This document shows positions 1 through 13,105 of a stretch of 64,000 bases of DNA, one piece after another (within the stretch, counting starts at the first letter, position 1; every line of letters starts with the position of its first letter). The position numbers and the translations under genes are program-made. The notes below the pieces were generated by a model. The model worked only from the letters and a program-made list of their open reading frames with translations, had not been told where the DNA came from and searched no databases. The stretch is from Nilaparvata lugens (Eukaryota > Arthropoda > Insecta > Hemiptera > Delphacidae), in assembly GCF_014356525.2 (NCBI RefSeq), contig NC_052511.1, positions 15,237,942 through 15,301,941 of the forward strand. Reading direction: 5' to 3'.

Positions 1-1794
1 CAATATTTTAGTTGAAGTGTCCTCTCCAGCTGCATTATGAGATTATACTTTTATGTATGAATATCATGAGAGTCTAATCTCACAAGGCATCAGATCTTTA
101 AAACCATGGAATTAATCTGAAACGCGTAATATAGGAGCATGCAATCTATCAAAATCTGGTAGCATCTATAATTGAGTCTTCACTGGATTGATATGATAAA
201 ATAAACACACAACTGAAGCTTCACCGTTCTTTCCAAAGCCAACTTTATCAAGATAAACAAACGACAAATTATGAAGTTTGCGTGGTGACACATCCGAACT
301 CCTGACTTTGTTTGACTTCCGTCGCTCGCAAAATAAATCATCAAAATGTAACTCTCCAAGCCCAAAGTCCGAACTTAGCGGTCATTGGACGTCATGGCTC
401 TAAAACCGGACTAGAAGTGTTGTGATAAATTAACGGCAGAAGATAGGGGCATTACTCTGCCGGTGGACACCCATTGATAAATAGCTTTCATTCATTAAAG
501 GCCTTCTCACTTGACCGAAATCGTCCCCCACTCCCCTCTGTGCAAGCTATCATCAAACAATTTAGTGCCCGTATTCTATTTCACCTGCTCCTGTCCCTAC
601 ACTCGATCAATCTGTCGCCCTGCAATTTCGGTTAAACCGGTTTACAAAGTGACATATAAATAAAGGGGCAACAATGTGTGCACTTACATGTGAACATGAA
701 ATGGAGAGGAGTGGGTTCACAAATTGAGCTGTATTCACGTGTTGAATGATTTGATTCCAGGCAATTGGAATTTCGTTCGAATGACAGCAGTCGTATTATA
801 TATATGTACTATATCTATTACATGTATTATATTTAGTATATGTACGGCAATAGTATTAATATAATTTTAATAAGGAGCATTAGTATTTTTCAATTAGTTC
901 ATCCTTGAACAGTGTTATTATTGTAACAGATTTTAAGATTTCCGTAACTTGAAAATGCCGTTTTCTGTTTGGGAAGTGAGTAGGATCCATAAATGCTATC
1001 TGTGTCCGGTAAATGGTTGAGCAGTCTTCCAACGATCCATCATCTATGACAACTGCATTAAAACGATCCGGTGTCTTCACTTACTCATCTTTCAACCCCC
1101 TGTTTCATCCAACTAGATGAGTAGTTGAATATTCAAGATCAAAATAAGGATCACATCAAGATTAATCTTATCCATGAAAATTCGGAACCATAAGTTTAAT
1201 TTCTCAGAATGTGACACTCAAAACCTATATTTTTAGACTGAATTCTAAACTGAAGAGTTTCGGACTTGAGTCAGTTGATCCTTTCTACCAGGACTAGCAC
1301 CTATTGTAATGAATGAATGAATAAGAAATATGATTTTCCGGTTCTGATCTTCTGAAGATTTCTTGCACTCTCAAAAGGTTTCGAGATTTCAATCGAAGAG
1401 CAGTCTAGAGTTCAAGAATTGCTCTGAAATTTTCCCCCAAGGAGCGGGAAAGTATGACACATCTATTATAACAGATGAGTGAATTCAGAATGAATAGAAA
1501 CAAATTTGATTGGAAAATGGCGAATCATGAGAGCCTTCAAATATGAAAACTGCACTCTATAGGAAGTATTTCAGTATTTAGACTCGTTATCCATATTTTT
1601 TTAAGAATGATCATAAAGTAAATGATACTTAGCTTATTGCAATTTCCAGGTTTCTGTCTTCTGATTTTCGAAAATGGAACTTATAATGATGTAATCGATA
1701 GACAACTTTTTTATCAATCGATGATATCAATCATATATCTGTCTTTTTTTCCTTTAGGGCTACTCTTGAATATAAATGAAAATATCAATATAAT
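1..1794. other. AT-rich non-coding DNA, no gene seen
   Basis: Open frames here are short and look random. A small TA-rich patch lies near 795-870. There are no repeats longer than a few units and no recognisable transposon ends. It is probably part of a 5'UTR intron or the upstream region of the receptor gene. Confidence 0.5.
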
Positions 1795-1962
1795 TACCCT
1801 TTTAAATTTTTTCAGTCACAAAATGTTAGTCGAATATATGATGCCATTATCAAGTGATTGGAAAATAAATAAAAATTAAATTACATTTTATTTATTCTCC
1901 AATCACTTGATAATGACATATCTTCGACTAACAATTCGTGACTTAAAAATTCTAGAAGGGTA
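1795..1962. repeat. Foldback element: 168-bp imperfect inverted repeat
   Basis: The left arm (TACCCTTTTAAATTTTTTCA, then GTTAGTCGAATATATGATG and CATTATCAAGTGATTGG) is matched in reverse complement by the right arm ending GAAGGGTA. The centre is near 1878, within an AT-rich spacer. Pairing runs about 75 bases per arm with scattered mismatches. No open frame is present, so this is either a MITE or a relic of an inverted duplication. Confidence 0.75.
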
Positions 1963-3324
1963 CTTAGATTTCTATTTTAATTGATAATATACTTGTATGA
2001 TTACTTCTTTATCAAGGAATATGGTCAATGAGTCGCATTTATTCAAGCTAGGTTGGCTGATGACTGAGTAGTTTCAGTCTTTTTTCTTAGTTCCAATGAA
2101 GAACCTTGTTTACCACACTGGAAGGCTGCGCTTCTCTCCACCGTAAGTCACCACCTCCTCCTCCTTCTCTCCACCTCCTTGAGACGATCTACTGGAAATA
2201 TGGGGGGTCCGTTCATAACATTGTCCCCCACAAATTTCAGCTGCGTCTTGGTCATTACTAGATGTGACGGCTGACCGAACCGAGGCAAATTAGGGTTGAG
2301 GTCGGGGAATAGCACCGGCGGGGTTGTTCTATATTGCGTAGCGGAAAGATTAGGATGAGTAGGAGGAGGAAGACAAGAAGACGGGGGTTGAATGAGAAGA
2401 GGATGGAGTGGGTGTAGGAGGAGGAGAATGGAAAGCAGAAGGAGGTTAGATCGTCGATCATCATGACGGTAACAACATGATCATGCAGCCTAAAACAGGA
2501 TCGCTTGTTAGGCGTATCAAGGATGTGGAATAGATTCCGCCTAGAATCTGGGGAAATCTGTACTCCCCTCTATTGACAACCACAAATGTTACATTCCTGT
2601 GGCTCTATCCCTATTGGACCCATTCAATCAACCTGAGCCAGTCAACAACACTTGAGTCTGCGATCCAATTTATGCTACCATTTTCGACCCTACCTTGAAA
2701 TCCCCCATTAATATTTGAGCCTTGTTTGGTATGAACGCAACCAACTGTACCTAAATAATTGAGTTGCTGCATCTGCATGCATATAGCATGAGACTGCTAG
2801 ATAGTGTATCAAACAAGAAATCACTCGCCGAAAAACATTATCTACTTAGTTTGGGAACTAGCTAGGGCGTTACCGGCTCGACTCAGCTCAGGGAAATCTA
2901 GGTAAAGTATGATGTAATAGGAGAGGGAAGTTGTTCAATTTGACGGTAACCAGCTTGTTAGTCTCCAAGGAGGATGTAAAATTTACAGCATTCAGGAATC
3001 GATTGGCCGGTTGTTCTTGTTGTCGGAGAGCGGATATCTACTGTAACTGAATTTGATACTAGTCTACAAATCATGATTTTGTCACATCTCTCCAGTCATA
3101 ATTGAACGAACTATAGCAGAAGAACTGGAAAAGTGAGAATAATACCTTCTATTAAAAGCAGATTCAGTTTTGGTTTTCCTGGTTTCTTCATTCTTTATAT
3201 TCATAAAAGTATTACATGGGCATGTATTGCTACAACATAGATATTACATAGGCATTCAAAATAATTGGTGGATGACTTTCGATATTAAAGTACTTGTAGA
3301 TCATATGAACACTACTCTTACACA
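1963..3324. other. Non-coding stretch with a purine-rich tract
   Basis: No gene is recognised. A G/A-rich tract at about 2336-2455 (GGAGGAGG-type) is matched by C/T-rich DNA at 2140-2190. The remainder is unremarkable AT-rich sequence. Confidence 0.45.
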
Positions 3325-3658
3325 TTCAGTATTGAACAATAAAATGCTTTATTCCTGAAATAAGTTCCAATGGTGACTCCTTGTTATTATGTCCATAATA
3401 TTGAAAATTAAAATTAATAAATCCAGCATCAATGTTTCATATGTAAACGATGTGTAATAATATTGTAGTTCTGTTCGTTCCCTTATGTTGATTTAGTATT
3501 GAATAATAAAATGCTTTATTCCTGAAATAAGTTCCAATGGTGACTCCTTGTTATTATGTCCATAATATTGAATATTGAAATTGATAAATTCAGCATCAAT
3601 GTTTCATATGTAAACAATGTGTAATAATATCGTAGTTTTGTTCGTTCCCTTAAGTTGA
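3325..3658. repeat. 167-bp tandem duplication
   Basis: Two adjacent copies (about 3325-3491 and 3492-3658) each begin AGTATTGAA-AATAAAATGC and end with GTTCTGTTCGTTCCCTTA or a close variant. They differ by a handful of substitutions (for example AACGATG versus AACAATG), so the duplication is fairly recent. It has no coding potential. Confidence 0.85.
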
Positions 3659-3684
3659 TTTTATGTAGATTTCAGCTCGCTAAC

Positions 3685-3800
3685 ATTCCTCTACATATCT
3701 CTATCAATGACTTCAAATGTTTTTATCATTGCACAACTATTCAGCGGCATCGATCTTCATCGCGACTTTCTAGTTCTGTTCGTATCTTTGAGTAGACCTA
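3685..3800 (+). repeat. Dispersed repeat related to 24838-24955
   Basis: The order of motifs GACTTCA, ATCATTGCAC, ATCTTCA-CG-GACTTT and GTTCTGT-CGTA is shared with the segment at 24838-24955, with divergence between them. The copy at 24.9 kb has inverted ends, so this one is probably a truncated member of the same family. Confidence 0.55.
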
Positions 3801-5916
3801 TGTCTATATGTTCAGACTTGGAAAATTCAACCTATCCATCTATTCATAAGCCTGGTGATATCCACTCTTCCTCCCAACTTGTAAGTCATGTCATGACTGT
3901 TCTAACAGTTATCTATTCTTTATCCTCTTGATTGCATGAAATGAATGATTCAAATAACAAATACAATATTAAATTATTCATTTTTCCGCTGAGATAATAG
4001 CAGCACGTATCGCTCATATTGTCAAGGCTCGCTGAAATTTGGAACGTTGCGTTGAAATGTGAGTGATGTATGTGCTAACTGGAGGTACAACCTGCTACAA
4101 CGCGAATATTCAGAGTTGGTGAATTCCTGCAGCAGTGTGTCGTGTCATACACGGTTTGTGCACGGTACCGAGCTCACAAAGTCGGATGTCATGAACTTTG
4201 AGCTTGCAAGTTGAAGCAGCGCCTATGTCCAACAACTAACAACTTGTTACAGAGGCAGGCTGATAATTTACATGGATCATGAGTTTAATTGGCGTAGAAA
4301 AGATGTTGCTCCATCGAAAGGAGTTCCACCTCTTCAGCCTAATAATATATTCATCCACCTAGAACGAAAAGACGGAATTTTCAAGTAAAATCTCTATTGC
4401 TAGACTTTTTTGAGGCAAAATGTCCACTATTATTAACTTCATCCAAAATCACAGTCTAAAATAATAATTATATAATATAGGACAGAGAGGAATGCAGAAG
4501 GAGGAATCATGTATAGACTTGCCCTAGGGCAGAATTCTGATGATGATGATGAATTTTGTTTTATATGAAAATACCTTCATTGTCCTCAATGAGAAAGGAG
4601 GAATCTTTCAATTGCAGATCTCGATTGTCTATTGCTCCAATTACTAAACAGACTACAAGTAATTGAGTCAAAATGTTATTCATACATTTCGAAAATTTCA
4701 GAGACTAGATCAACTTTCATACCACATATCACATGTCTATCAATACCCCTATAATAGAAATGACTGGAATCATTTGATCAAATCTCATTCCACAATAATA
4801 TTGTAGCATGAGGTATCACAACAAATTACACTTTCCATCTAAATTTGCTTTGAACATTAAAATTAAATTTTGAGCGAATATCACTTTCACAATATAACTT
4901 TCCAGACCACATGAGTCGAAACTCATTCATTTTGTGATATACATTTTCAGGGATAGTTTATTTATCACCCCTTATTTCAAATTGATGTGTGAGTGTTGAC
5001 ATGAGGTCATCAAAAAGAATAAATATGATTAAGAATTCTCACTACTAACACTTATTTGAAGCTTGTACAATGTGGATGAGATAAAATTGAATCTACGAGA
5101 TATCAGATAAAATTAGAATTCTAACGAATGATTGGCAGAGACCGGCGCCATCGATAAAAGAATAAAGATTGCTGCCTGCTCACCAGTTCGTTTGGAGCAG
5201 GAAATGAATATGTGTTAGGAAATGAAGGAGGCAGCCGTCTGATATTAACAGAAATCGGAGATGTGACTGGGAGGAAATAAAGGGAGAAGTCGTGATAGTG
5301 AGCGAGAGAGGAAGCCAAATCATTCCTGAAATATTCCGGTAAACGACATCACCTATAAGCGTCAGCTCCTTCCTTTCCCGTCAACATTCTCTTGCTCTCT
5401 CGCTCTCCACGCATGTCTCCCACGGATTTCAAGGAGAATTTAATTAATAATGACGTCTTTAGTTGACATCCTCTGTTCGCCCCACTATTCACACGAAATG
5501 CGAGTTGTATTCGATTCGAATGTAAATCAATTATCGCCGAGTGGTGATGAGTTGTGATGATGATGTGATGTCACATGATTGATTACTTCGTCTGCTTTCA
5601 GGAGGTCGTATGTGTCTCAAGCGGGAAGATGTCAAAAGATGAGGGATGTCGTTTTTAGAGTTCTAGAGAACTGTGGAATTTTAAAATACCAGATTGAAAA
5701 ATCCTAATTGGAAATTGATTTTTTTCCAATAGTATCCTGTTGCTAGCCTTACACAAGATTTGACAATGACAATCAAAGAATTTACAGGACTTTTACAGGA
5801 TTGATTCAAATGGGAAGTGATTCATTCATTTATTTTTATTTCCACATGTACAAAAATCATATAATGATAATAATAGTAGAGCATCAACCCTTATTATCAC
5901 AATTATCGCAATAATT
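3801..5916. other. Non-coding DNA, no gene seen
   Basis: Open frames are short and overlap on both strands without any recognisable domain. The part at 5120-5590 is less AT-rich, with several non-repetitive motifs, and could hold regulatory sequence. This rests on base composition only. Confidence 0.4.
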
Positions 5917-6058
5917 ACGATTTTTTGTCGTCCTTATAAATTCTACTAGTTTCATTGAACATGGCAAACACATGCCATGTATTTGACACACATTGGGTTT
6001 GTCATATTGTCAAGTAATGTTCATTCTAATATAATTTATAAGGACGGCAAAATATCGT
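5917..6058. mobile_element. MITE-like element, family A copy 1
   Basis: The element is 142 bp and bounded by inverted ends ACGATTTTTTG-CGTCCTTATAAATT and AATTTATAAGGACGGCAAAATATCGT. The inner part carries a short palindrome (CATGGCAAACACATGCCATG). A related element lies at 55807-55919. It has no coding sequence, and the flanks do not show an obvious target duplication. Confidence 0.7.
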
Positions 6059-9000
6059 ACGCCCAAAATTCGATGTGAGCGTAACTAGAGTTATTCAGAT
6101 TATTCTTCGAAAGTATAGACTTCCATCGATAGTTAAAGGCTTTCATCGAATCCTGCCTGATTCGACATCTGAATTAATTATTTGGAACACTCAATATTCT
6201 CCTGTTATTCGACGTCAAAGAGGAGCTTCTTGAGCCAATAATGTTTCATTTTATCCATCTAACAAATGAGATTCACAAGAACTGTTTGGATGAAACACAA
6301 GAGATTGTATCGTTCTACATCCATTGATTTTGATAGATTCAACATCATCCCTATTAAAGAGTTTGTAAAATTCATGGAAGAGCTCCAGTTTGTGATAAGC
6401 TTCATTTCAACTCCGGACTTGACATTGAAGATGTCACGTGGTATTTTAGCACCACAGAATACTTGGAATAAACCAGTGAATTTTAATTGAATTATAAAAT
6501 GGAAAAGAAAGTTAGACCTAGTCAAAGGATCAATCAACTTAAATCGAATATTGTTAGCGATAAAGAGTAATTGTATTATCTAAAATGATAAGAAAACATG
6601 TATAACTGTGATTCAACAACTGAGAATCCATTGGCAGAATTAAAAATTATAAAGCGGCTTACTTATTATTGGCGGATTATAAAAAATAAAAGTTTGCATG
6701 TACATTGAGGTTAGAATTATTTGTTTACACTTTTAAATGAATCAATCGATCTAGAATAAATCGATAGTTATTTGAATCAATACCTAGCGAATCAGCTGAT
6801 TGTTCGATCAACCAGTACAGGTTGAATTATAAAAATTTACTCACAAAAGATGTATTATATATACTAAGGAAGGTTGATGTATAGAAATACGGACAACTAT
6901 TATTGCTGTATAAATATTTATTATAATCTAAAAAGCACGAAAATCAAGAGTATACCAAAACTCACATAAAAAACTAAATGTATATTATCTATTAACATCG
7001 TATATCGCGATTTATTTATGAATATAGTTTAAGATAATCACTCCATATATTTATATAAAAACTTTTCTCTATTATAAAGTTGAAGAAGCCCTGATTCTGA
7101 GGCGACCAATTGTATTGAGTTTATTAAATTGAAGGCCAATCAGAAAGAAGCTTACAAAATTGTTCTAGGAAGAGATAAATTTTTCTGAAAACCACTTTCT
7201 TCTGGCTTGTGATCTTGACCTGAGAGGATGCACATGGAGTTTAGGGTTCTTTCTTCCTTTAAAATTTTAAAATTATCAAGCCAACCCCTTTTAAATGTGA
7301 AATATTTGTAATTAATGTTAAATTATCTGTGAACTCAGTGTTATTGAAGAGTTCGTAATTGTAATCATTCCCCATAAATATATCTTTAATTCAGAGAGAA
7401 ATCTATAAGAAATCTGGACCGCGCATTAGCCCAGCAGTGACGAAAGAAAGGGACCTGCCTAATTAATTATTGGAAATAATTAATTCAATCCACGAGACCG
7501 TCAAGAACGTCATTAATGTGAGTGATAAATCAAACGAGCTCGTTTAAGGCATTTCTACGCATAATTAGGGAATTAATCAAAAGCGCTATACAAGTTAAAT
7601 TAAATTAAAGGAAAAATCACAACGTGTTGAGTGCTATCACATAATTTATAAGAACATTTTATGAATTTACTTGATATATGTAGGAAGCTTACTTCCATGC
7701 ACGGCCCGAACTCATATAAAACCCTGAGATCTCATATTAGATTTTAATTTATTAATAATTATTATTTGTAAATTGACCAATGTATATCATATTAAATCTG
7801 CAGACCGAACAGGTTTCTATTTGTAGAGAATTCTGGATTGACTTGAAGTCCATATATCAGTATTAAATACAAATTTGTAAATTTTAAAACTCAATATTGT
7901 GAATACTAGTAAAGCTTGTGATAATTATTCGGATTTTAGAAAAGAATTTATTTAAGGAGAATTATAGATATAAGAAAATTCTATATATATTGAAAATTTA
8001 TAGATATCGAAAATTTTATATACATTGTTTTATGGGAATATATTTTGTGTTTTATGTCAGCATACAAATCATAGAAATTTATTTTATCCTAATTCATCCC
8101 GTGATATACAGTTTGAGCTGTCTTGGTACCAAAAAATATTCAGCAGCATATGAAATTATTGAATCAATTAATATTAATCTTGTTAAGAGCATTCAGTACT
8201 TATCATCCTTTGATGATAGTCACATTAGTCTGCCAGAAAAAGTATATTGATAATTATATTAATAAGGTTTCAGTTATATCATATAAGGATCCAGAGAGCT
8301 TCAAGAACTGGCGTTGTAAGTTCTAAGGAATTTTAGAAGGATAAATTGGTGAACACCTGTATTCATGACAAGCGTTTTAAGGATCAACTAGAAAAACTAT
8401 AGTTGGTCTTTATTATTCTTTATTGTATGCATGGTTACTGATAATCAGTCATCAACTATTCTTTTGATTTCCTCATTGGTATTCTTCAAGAACTTCATAG
8501 AAGCAGCGGTAAGAATTAATAATCACTGGTCATTGAACCTTATGGTGATTAATTGCATCTGGAAAATTCATGTATCTACCACTGAGCTAAAGCTGAGGTT
8601 TGAACACAGCAATTTTGCGAGCCGGACGGCCTTAATTTTTTGTGAATTTATTCGCAAAAGAGGGAATTTAGCAACTGCTCTTATAAATATCAAGAACATC
8701 GTATCATCTGTAAAGGATTTGCAATTTACGCCTTCACAAAGACTAGTGTGTCTTTTGAATCAGATGTTATCAATGGAATCAATGGTCTCCTTGAATTGTA
8801 TCAAAGGAAAAGTGGTTTCCAAAAACCATTCGTATGCGATCAGATCCTGCGCGGTAGTACCTCGTACCTCATATGTGTGTGCTCTCTCACATGATAAATA
8901 GAAAGTGAAGATCTTCTTTCACCCGGTGCATTGTGGTCAGTGAATATCGGATTACATTCTTATAAGCTTGGTGGATGATTCTAGAAATAGGAACTCGCTG

Positions 9001-10287
9001 AAAGGGGTGAAGCGGCAACCGAGAGACAACTGACAACCAAATAAAGACCGTTGAGCTCAAATGAAAGCTTCCGCTAGTCCAGGAGCCCTCCCCCGCTCTC
9101 ACGAAATAGGTACTTAAGTGAGCTGAAAGAGCATTTCTTTGAAAAGTGGCTCAGTGGCTGAACCACGACAGTGCTATCCCTCCACAAGAAATGCCCTCCT
9201 CAGAAAACCTCTTCAATTTTTCTTCGCCTTTCGGTCAGAGAGATCTCGTTTTCCAACGCGCTGGTCATTCGCTCGGAAAATCCCGACTGTATCCTAATAG
9301 AAAGTCGAATCAACCCTCTTTGGCGGCGCTTTGTAGCGTTTTTCTTTTCGTAGAGGGTGTGTCACATTGGAGAGGCAGCCAGGAAACCGGTCTAGGCAGC
9401 TAGTCAGCCGAGAAAAACGGCTCGATTCGAGAGAATTGGAAGGGTTGCGTTGCCTTTGAGCTACTTCCTCTCAATATTCCAACTGCATTATTCAAAATCG
9501 CTATCATTATAAACCGTATTACTTTCATAAGTGTTCACAAGAAGTTTAAGGTATCCATGCAACATAATTGATGAATTCTTCGGTTTTGTCTCACTTGACT
9601 TGACTTGATCATCAATTAATTCATGGAAATACATGATTCTCAGTTCTACTCAGTACATGACATAAAATTATGACAAATTTGGTGAGCTAAACGATATATT
9701 GGAAAACCATTGTCACTGTTTGATGATTTATCTTCTCATGATTCTATGAACCATCATTTTTTTAGATTTTTTTAAATCCTATTCAATAAAACAAAATAAT
9801 CTTCTGAACTCATAGGACTTACTCAGAGATTTAAATTCATGAGATGATAACATATTGGTTATCCTTTCAAAATGATCACAAAGATTGGTTACTCCTCTAT
9901 CATCTCGATCGTAGTTAAGCATACTGCACAGCAGACATTTTCTCTCCTCAATGTTGAATCTTCACTTTTCCGAATTCAAATAATTGTAAAAATATGTTCA
10001 ACTCATTCAAAATGTGTCATTTTCTATATCCTATAAATAGAACACAAAGAAGTCTAGTAACTAAAAAAATTTAGCACCAAGTTTTAAAACTTATTTTGAA
10101 AAAACTGATTGTGACACCTCGGACACCGACTGGTAATCGAACAATCTTTCCAATATTTACTGAAGACTAAAATTGAGACGTGATATGACATTCCGTGAGT
10201 CTGCTAGATGAGTTGAAATCATATTACAATGTTCACACGTGCTAGCTTCGTCACAATCTATAAACTATGATCATATGATATTAAGTT
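6059..10287. other. Very AT-rich non-coding block (6.5-8.3 kb) and flanks
   Basis: From about 6540 to 8330 the sequence is unusually AT-rich, and its texture resembles the block at 35.1-37.1 kb; both contain GTGAGTGATAAAT (about 7520 and 36160). Two overlapping + frames occur at 7918-8250 and 8431-8901. From 8900 to 9450 the base composition is more balanced. No gene is confirmed. Confidence 0.4.
8431..8901 (+). other. Unassigned 156-codon open frame
   Basis: This is the longest open frame in the window that is not low-complexity or clearly transposon-derived. Its product has an ordinary mixed composition, with a run such as KRGNLATALINIKNIVSSVK, but I recognise no domain. There is no clear promoter, splice structure or neighbour supporting expression. 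It could be a chance frame, an exon of an unseen gene or a decayed transposon piece. Confidence 0.15.
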
Positions 10288-10332
10288 ACCTAGCATACTC
10301 ACCTCACGTCATGTGAGGTGAGTATGCTAGGT
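10288..10332. repeat. Perfect hairpin, 20-bp arms and 5-base loop
   Basis: ACCTAGCATACTCACCTCAC (10288-10307) is followed by the loop GTCAT and then its exact reverse complement (10313-10332). A smaller inverted pair TTGAGTCA/TGACTCAA follows at about 10335-10365. No repeat copies were noticed elsewhere in the window. Confidence 0.9.
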
Positions 10333-11556
10333 ATGTTGAGTCATGTCACGTCGGGTCGTGACTCAATTTGCGACAAGTCTCATGGAGCAGCTACTTTGAA
10401 AGTACAAACATCCTCGATCAATCGTAATTGTGCTTCAGCTATATTTCATCATTCTCTGTGATTTTCCCCATTGGTTCTACAGAGAAAACAATGGTTGGTA
10501 TTGGTAGAAGATACCGAAGCATTATTCGTCTCTTACAATGGCCAGTCACAGAACTTGTTCAGCTGGAATCCATCATTTTAGAAATTCAGCTACTCCTGAC
10601 CAGCTGGAAATAAATCTTTCATACATGTATGACAAAAATAGCAACAAAAAGCTTCAAAAAATGTACAAATTCAGCTTCGCTAGTCTCAGGAATATTTTTA
10701 GATCCGTTTTTACTGCGAGAGCAATCAGGTGTGATCAGATTGTAGAACAGAACCGACTCAAAACGCTGACGACAGTTTAAAAATAAGTTATCGCCAGCGG
10801 TATTTTCAGCCACTGTCACTTCAGATTTTGTATTGTGTGTTTTATTTTTCATTCAAGTATTTCCTCATGGAGATACGAGTATTTCTCAATCACCACTGTG
10901 GACCAACAATGAATAATGAATTCTGTATATGTATTCAAAAGCTACCACCGTGGACCAACAATGCATTCTGTATCTGTAGTCAAAAGCTGGACCACCATAG
11001 TCTTTATGAATGAAAACTGGGTTTGAAGATATTAATCTCATCAGTTCAATGTGCCGTTAGTGTGTTCATCCCCCTTTAGATCCATAGACAAAGCTTATTC
11101 ATACAGCACGGCATTCGAGATATGCGTGAGTATTTTGCAAACTCACAACCGAAATTATAAAAAGACTAATGTCCTTTCCCACCATTTGATTAAAATCATG
11201 AAAGACTAGGTGATAGCTTTAAACCAAATATGGAATGTTTAGGCTCTTTAGAGAACGACGAAATATGGTTATATGAATGAATATGAGTTAATATTTATCA
11301 TTGCTGCTCGGGAAACGATAGTAGTATTATTTTTAGAATGTTGCAAAAAATTAATTTCAGATACTGTTTTTTGTGAGATCATATAGGTGTTGAAACATGT
11401 CTCTAACTTTTCAATAAATCCGTGAATTTCTTTGACAATATTCTAGTGTTTTATAATAATAAATGGATTATATTTTTTTTATTCTACTCCATACTGAAAT
11501 TCTCAGTTGCCCATGATTATTAATATTTTTAATGTTGTATCTTGTTTATTTTGCAG
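10333..11556. other. Non-coding DNA upstream of the first coding exon
   Basis: A short local repeat (TGGACCAACAATG- followed by TTCTGTAT-TGTA-TCAAAAGCT) occurs twice at about 10900-10990. The end at 11541-11556 is the pyrimidine tract and AG of a 3' splice site. No gene is supported. Confidence 0.45.
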
Positions 11557-11581
11557 ATGAAAGGGGTGACTAGAAGGTGAT
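11557..11581 (+). other. 5'UTR segment of the receptor transcript with upstream stop
   Basis: These 25 bases lie between the acceptor TTTATTTTGCAG (ending 11556) and the start codon. The pyrimidine-rich tract and AG mark this as the start of an internal exon, so at least one upstream non-coding exon should exist. An in-frame TGA 15 bases before the ATG closes the reading frame and fixes the start. Confidence 0.65.
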
Positions 11582-11685
11582 ATGGAGGAGACAGACTCAT
11601 ATCTGGACTATGGGGATAACGCAACCGATTTTGCAAACAGCACCAACCCGGTCTATTCAATTAGTCCCGATTTCATCACTCAGTG
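11582..11685 (+). CDS. First coding exon of a probable seven-transmembrane receptor (N-terminal extracellular region)
   Basis: The exon encodes 34 complete residues plus two bases of a split Trp codon, starting MEETDSYLDYGDNATDFANS. It has no signal peptide. It carries two N-glycosylation sequons (NAT at 13-15, NST at 19-21) and an acidic Tyr-rich stretch (residues 5-10) of the kind that can be tyrosine-sulfated in receptor N-termini. The start was chosen because an in-frame TGA (11567-11569) lies just upstream and the exon's 5' end at 11557 follows a good acceptor. The 3' edge is CAGTG/GTGAGT, a near-consensus donor giving phase 2. The phase matches the exon at 63785, and the joined protein leads into a membrane helix. 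The role as a class A GPCR N-terminus is inferred from the glycosylated acidic tail followed by a hydrophobic segment. No ligand class can be named from this much sequence. Confidence 0.8.
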
Positions 11686-13105
11686 GTGAGTGGCTTTTTT
11701 CACTGTTGACATTTCATTCCATTTTATTCGTCCCCAAGCACTTTATTCTCCGCAAAACGATGAGAATTGCAGGTGACTCTTGACATGTGGAGATCGAGTA
11801 TTAGTTATCAAATTCATAAGATCCATTCGAAAAGTTTCAAATTCAATGAATATTATAGGCGAGTGGAAAAATATATTCATAATTTTTGCAAAACGTAATA
11901 AGAGAACCAGAAAAACTTTTTTCGTAGTTGATTTCTATTGTTGGAATGGAACACAATCTTTCTTGTCTTGGACACTTTTCTTCATACCAAACTTGCGTCA
12001 AGATAGTGGTATAATCGTCAGTTCCCATGATTTGTTGATTGAATACGTTCAACTAACAAAATTATTTCATCATGATGACCATGTTTTTATAAATGAAATC
12101 ACTGAACAACAAAATACTGCTTTTCATGTTACATATAGTTCTATAAAATCAACAGAAACAGTGTCAAATAATAATTATAATTGTTTCTCATCTATCTGAA
12201 CATCTTGAATTTCAACCAACTTCTCAATTAATCAATAACGTTTTTTAATTTGTTTGGAGAATCTCTAACTGTAAATTGAGAAGAAAATATTCATCATTAA
12301 TCTCATACTGAAGCTGTCGGATGCATCTGTCATATTCAAAATTTAGCTCTTTCATCAAAGATATTAATTAATTCAATCCCTTCAAATTAAAAAAAACAAC
12401 TCCACTCTCAAACCGAGCGATCCATCCTCTATTATGAAATATCCGATCTTTGGAGCAATTTATTCTTTCTACATGTTTGTCTCAATCAGCCACCTTCCAA
12501 TTAATCTATATTTGATTAATTGATAAAGAGATTTCTCCGTCGTCAATTTCAAAACTGATTTTATTCATTACGAAATAGTAACTATTAGAGCACAAAACGT
12601 TACGGTTTTTGCTGAATCTATTCTTTAATATTGTTAATCGTTATGGATATTTTTCAATTCTTATGGAAACTCAGGAATCTTCAATATAATATTATAGAGA
12701 ACAGATAGAAAATAAACGTTTTTGAGTCGATTATTGATAAACAATGTGCATGATATTATGAGCGGTTATACTTCTGGATCTCGTTTGCCTAGCTCTTGAT
12801 ATTCTAATGATTCAAATTATGCAGCATGACTGGACTAACAACATGAACTCTGAAACCAACCAAACATTTTAGAAAATGTTGGCAGCTCCAATTTAAAGAG
12901 CTCGGTATGGATAACAAGCCAACATTCATTACAGCGTCGTGTCATTCATTAACATTTTTCATTTAAACGCTGCCGGAAACGTTATTTCCAGTGTCAAACA
13001 GCGACAAGACAACAAATTCGTTTCCATTCGACAGCAATTAACGTGACGCCATTCTGTAAAGCGAATGCAAACTTCAGTCTGATTAGATTACAGCCGTAGC
13101 GTGCA
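11686..13105. other. Start of the large intron; non-coding, with a possible conserved block
   Basis: A 139-codon + frame just inside the intron has no recognisable domain and is judged fortuitous. The portion at about 12890-13100 is less AT-rich and rich in distinct motifs (for example ACATTTTCTAAAATG-type palindromes and ATTAAC cores). It could be regulatory. Confidence 0.4.

Noticed and set aside
9146..9165. tRNA-like A box (TGGCTCAGTGG), suggesting a tRNA or SINE
   Set aside because: No B box or cloverleaf follows within the expected distance.
11780..12199. 139-codon + frame just after the first coding exon
   Set aside because: It begins inside the intron after a strong donor, has no recognisable domain and no supporting signals.
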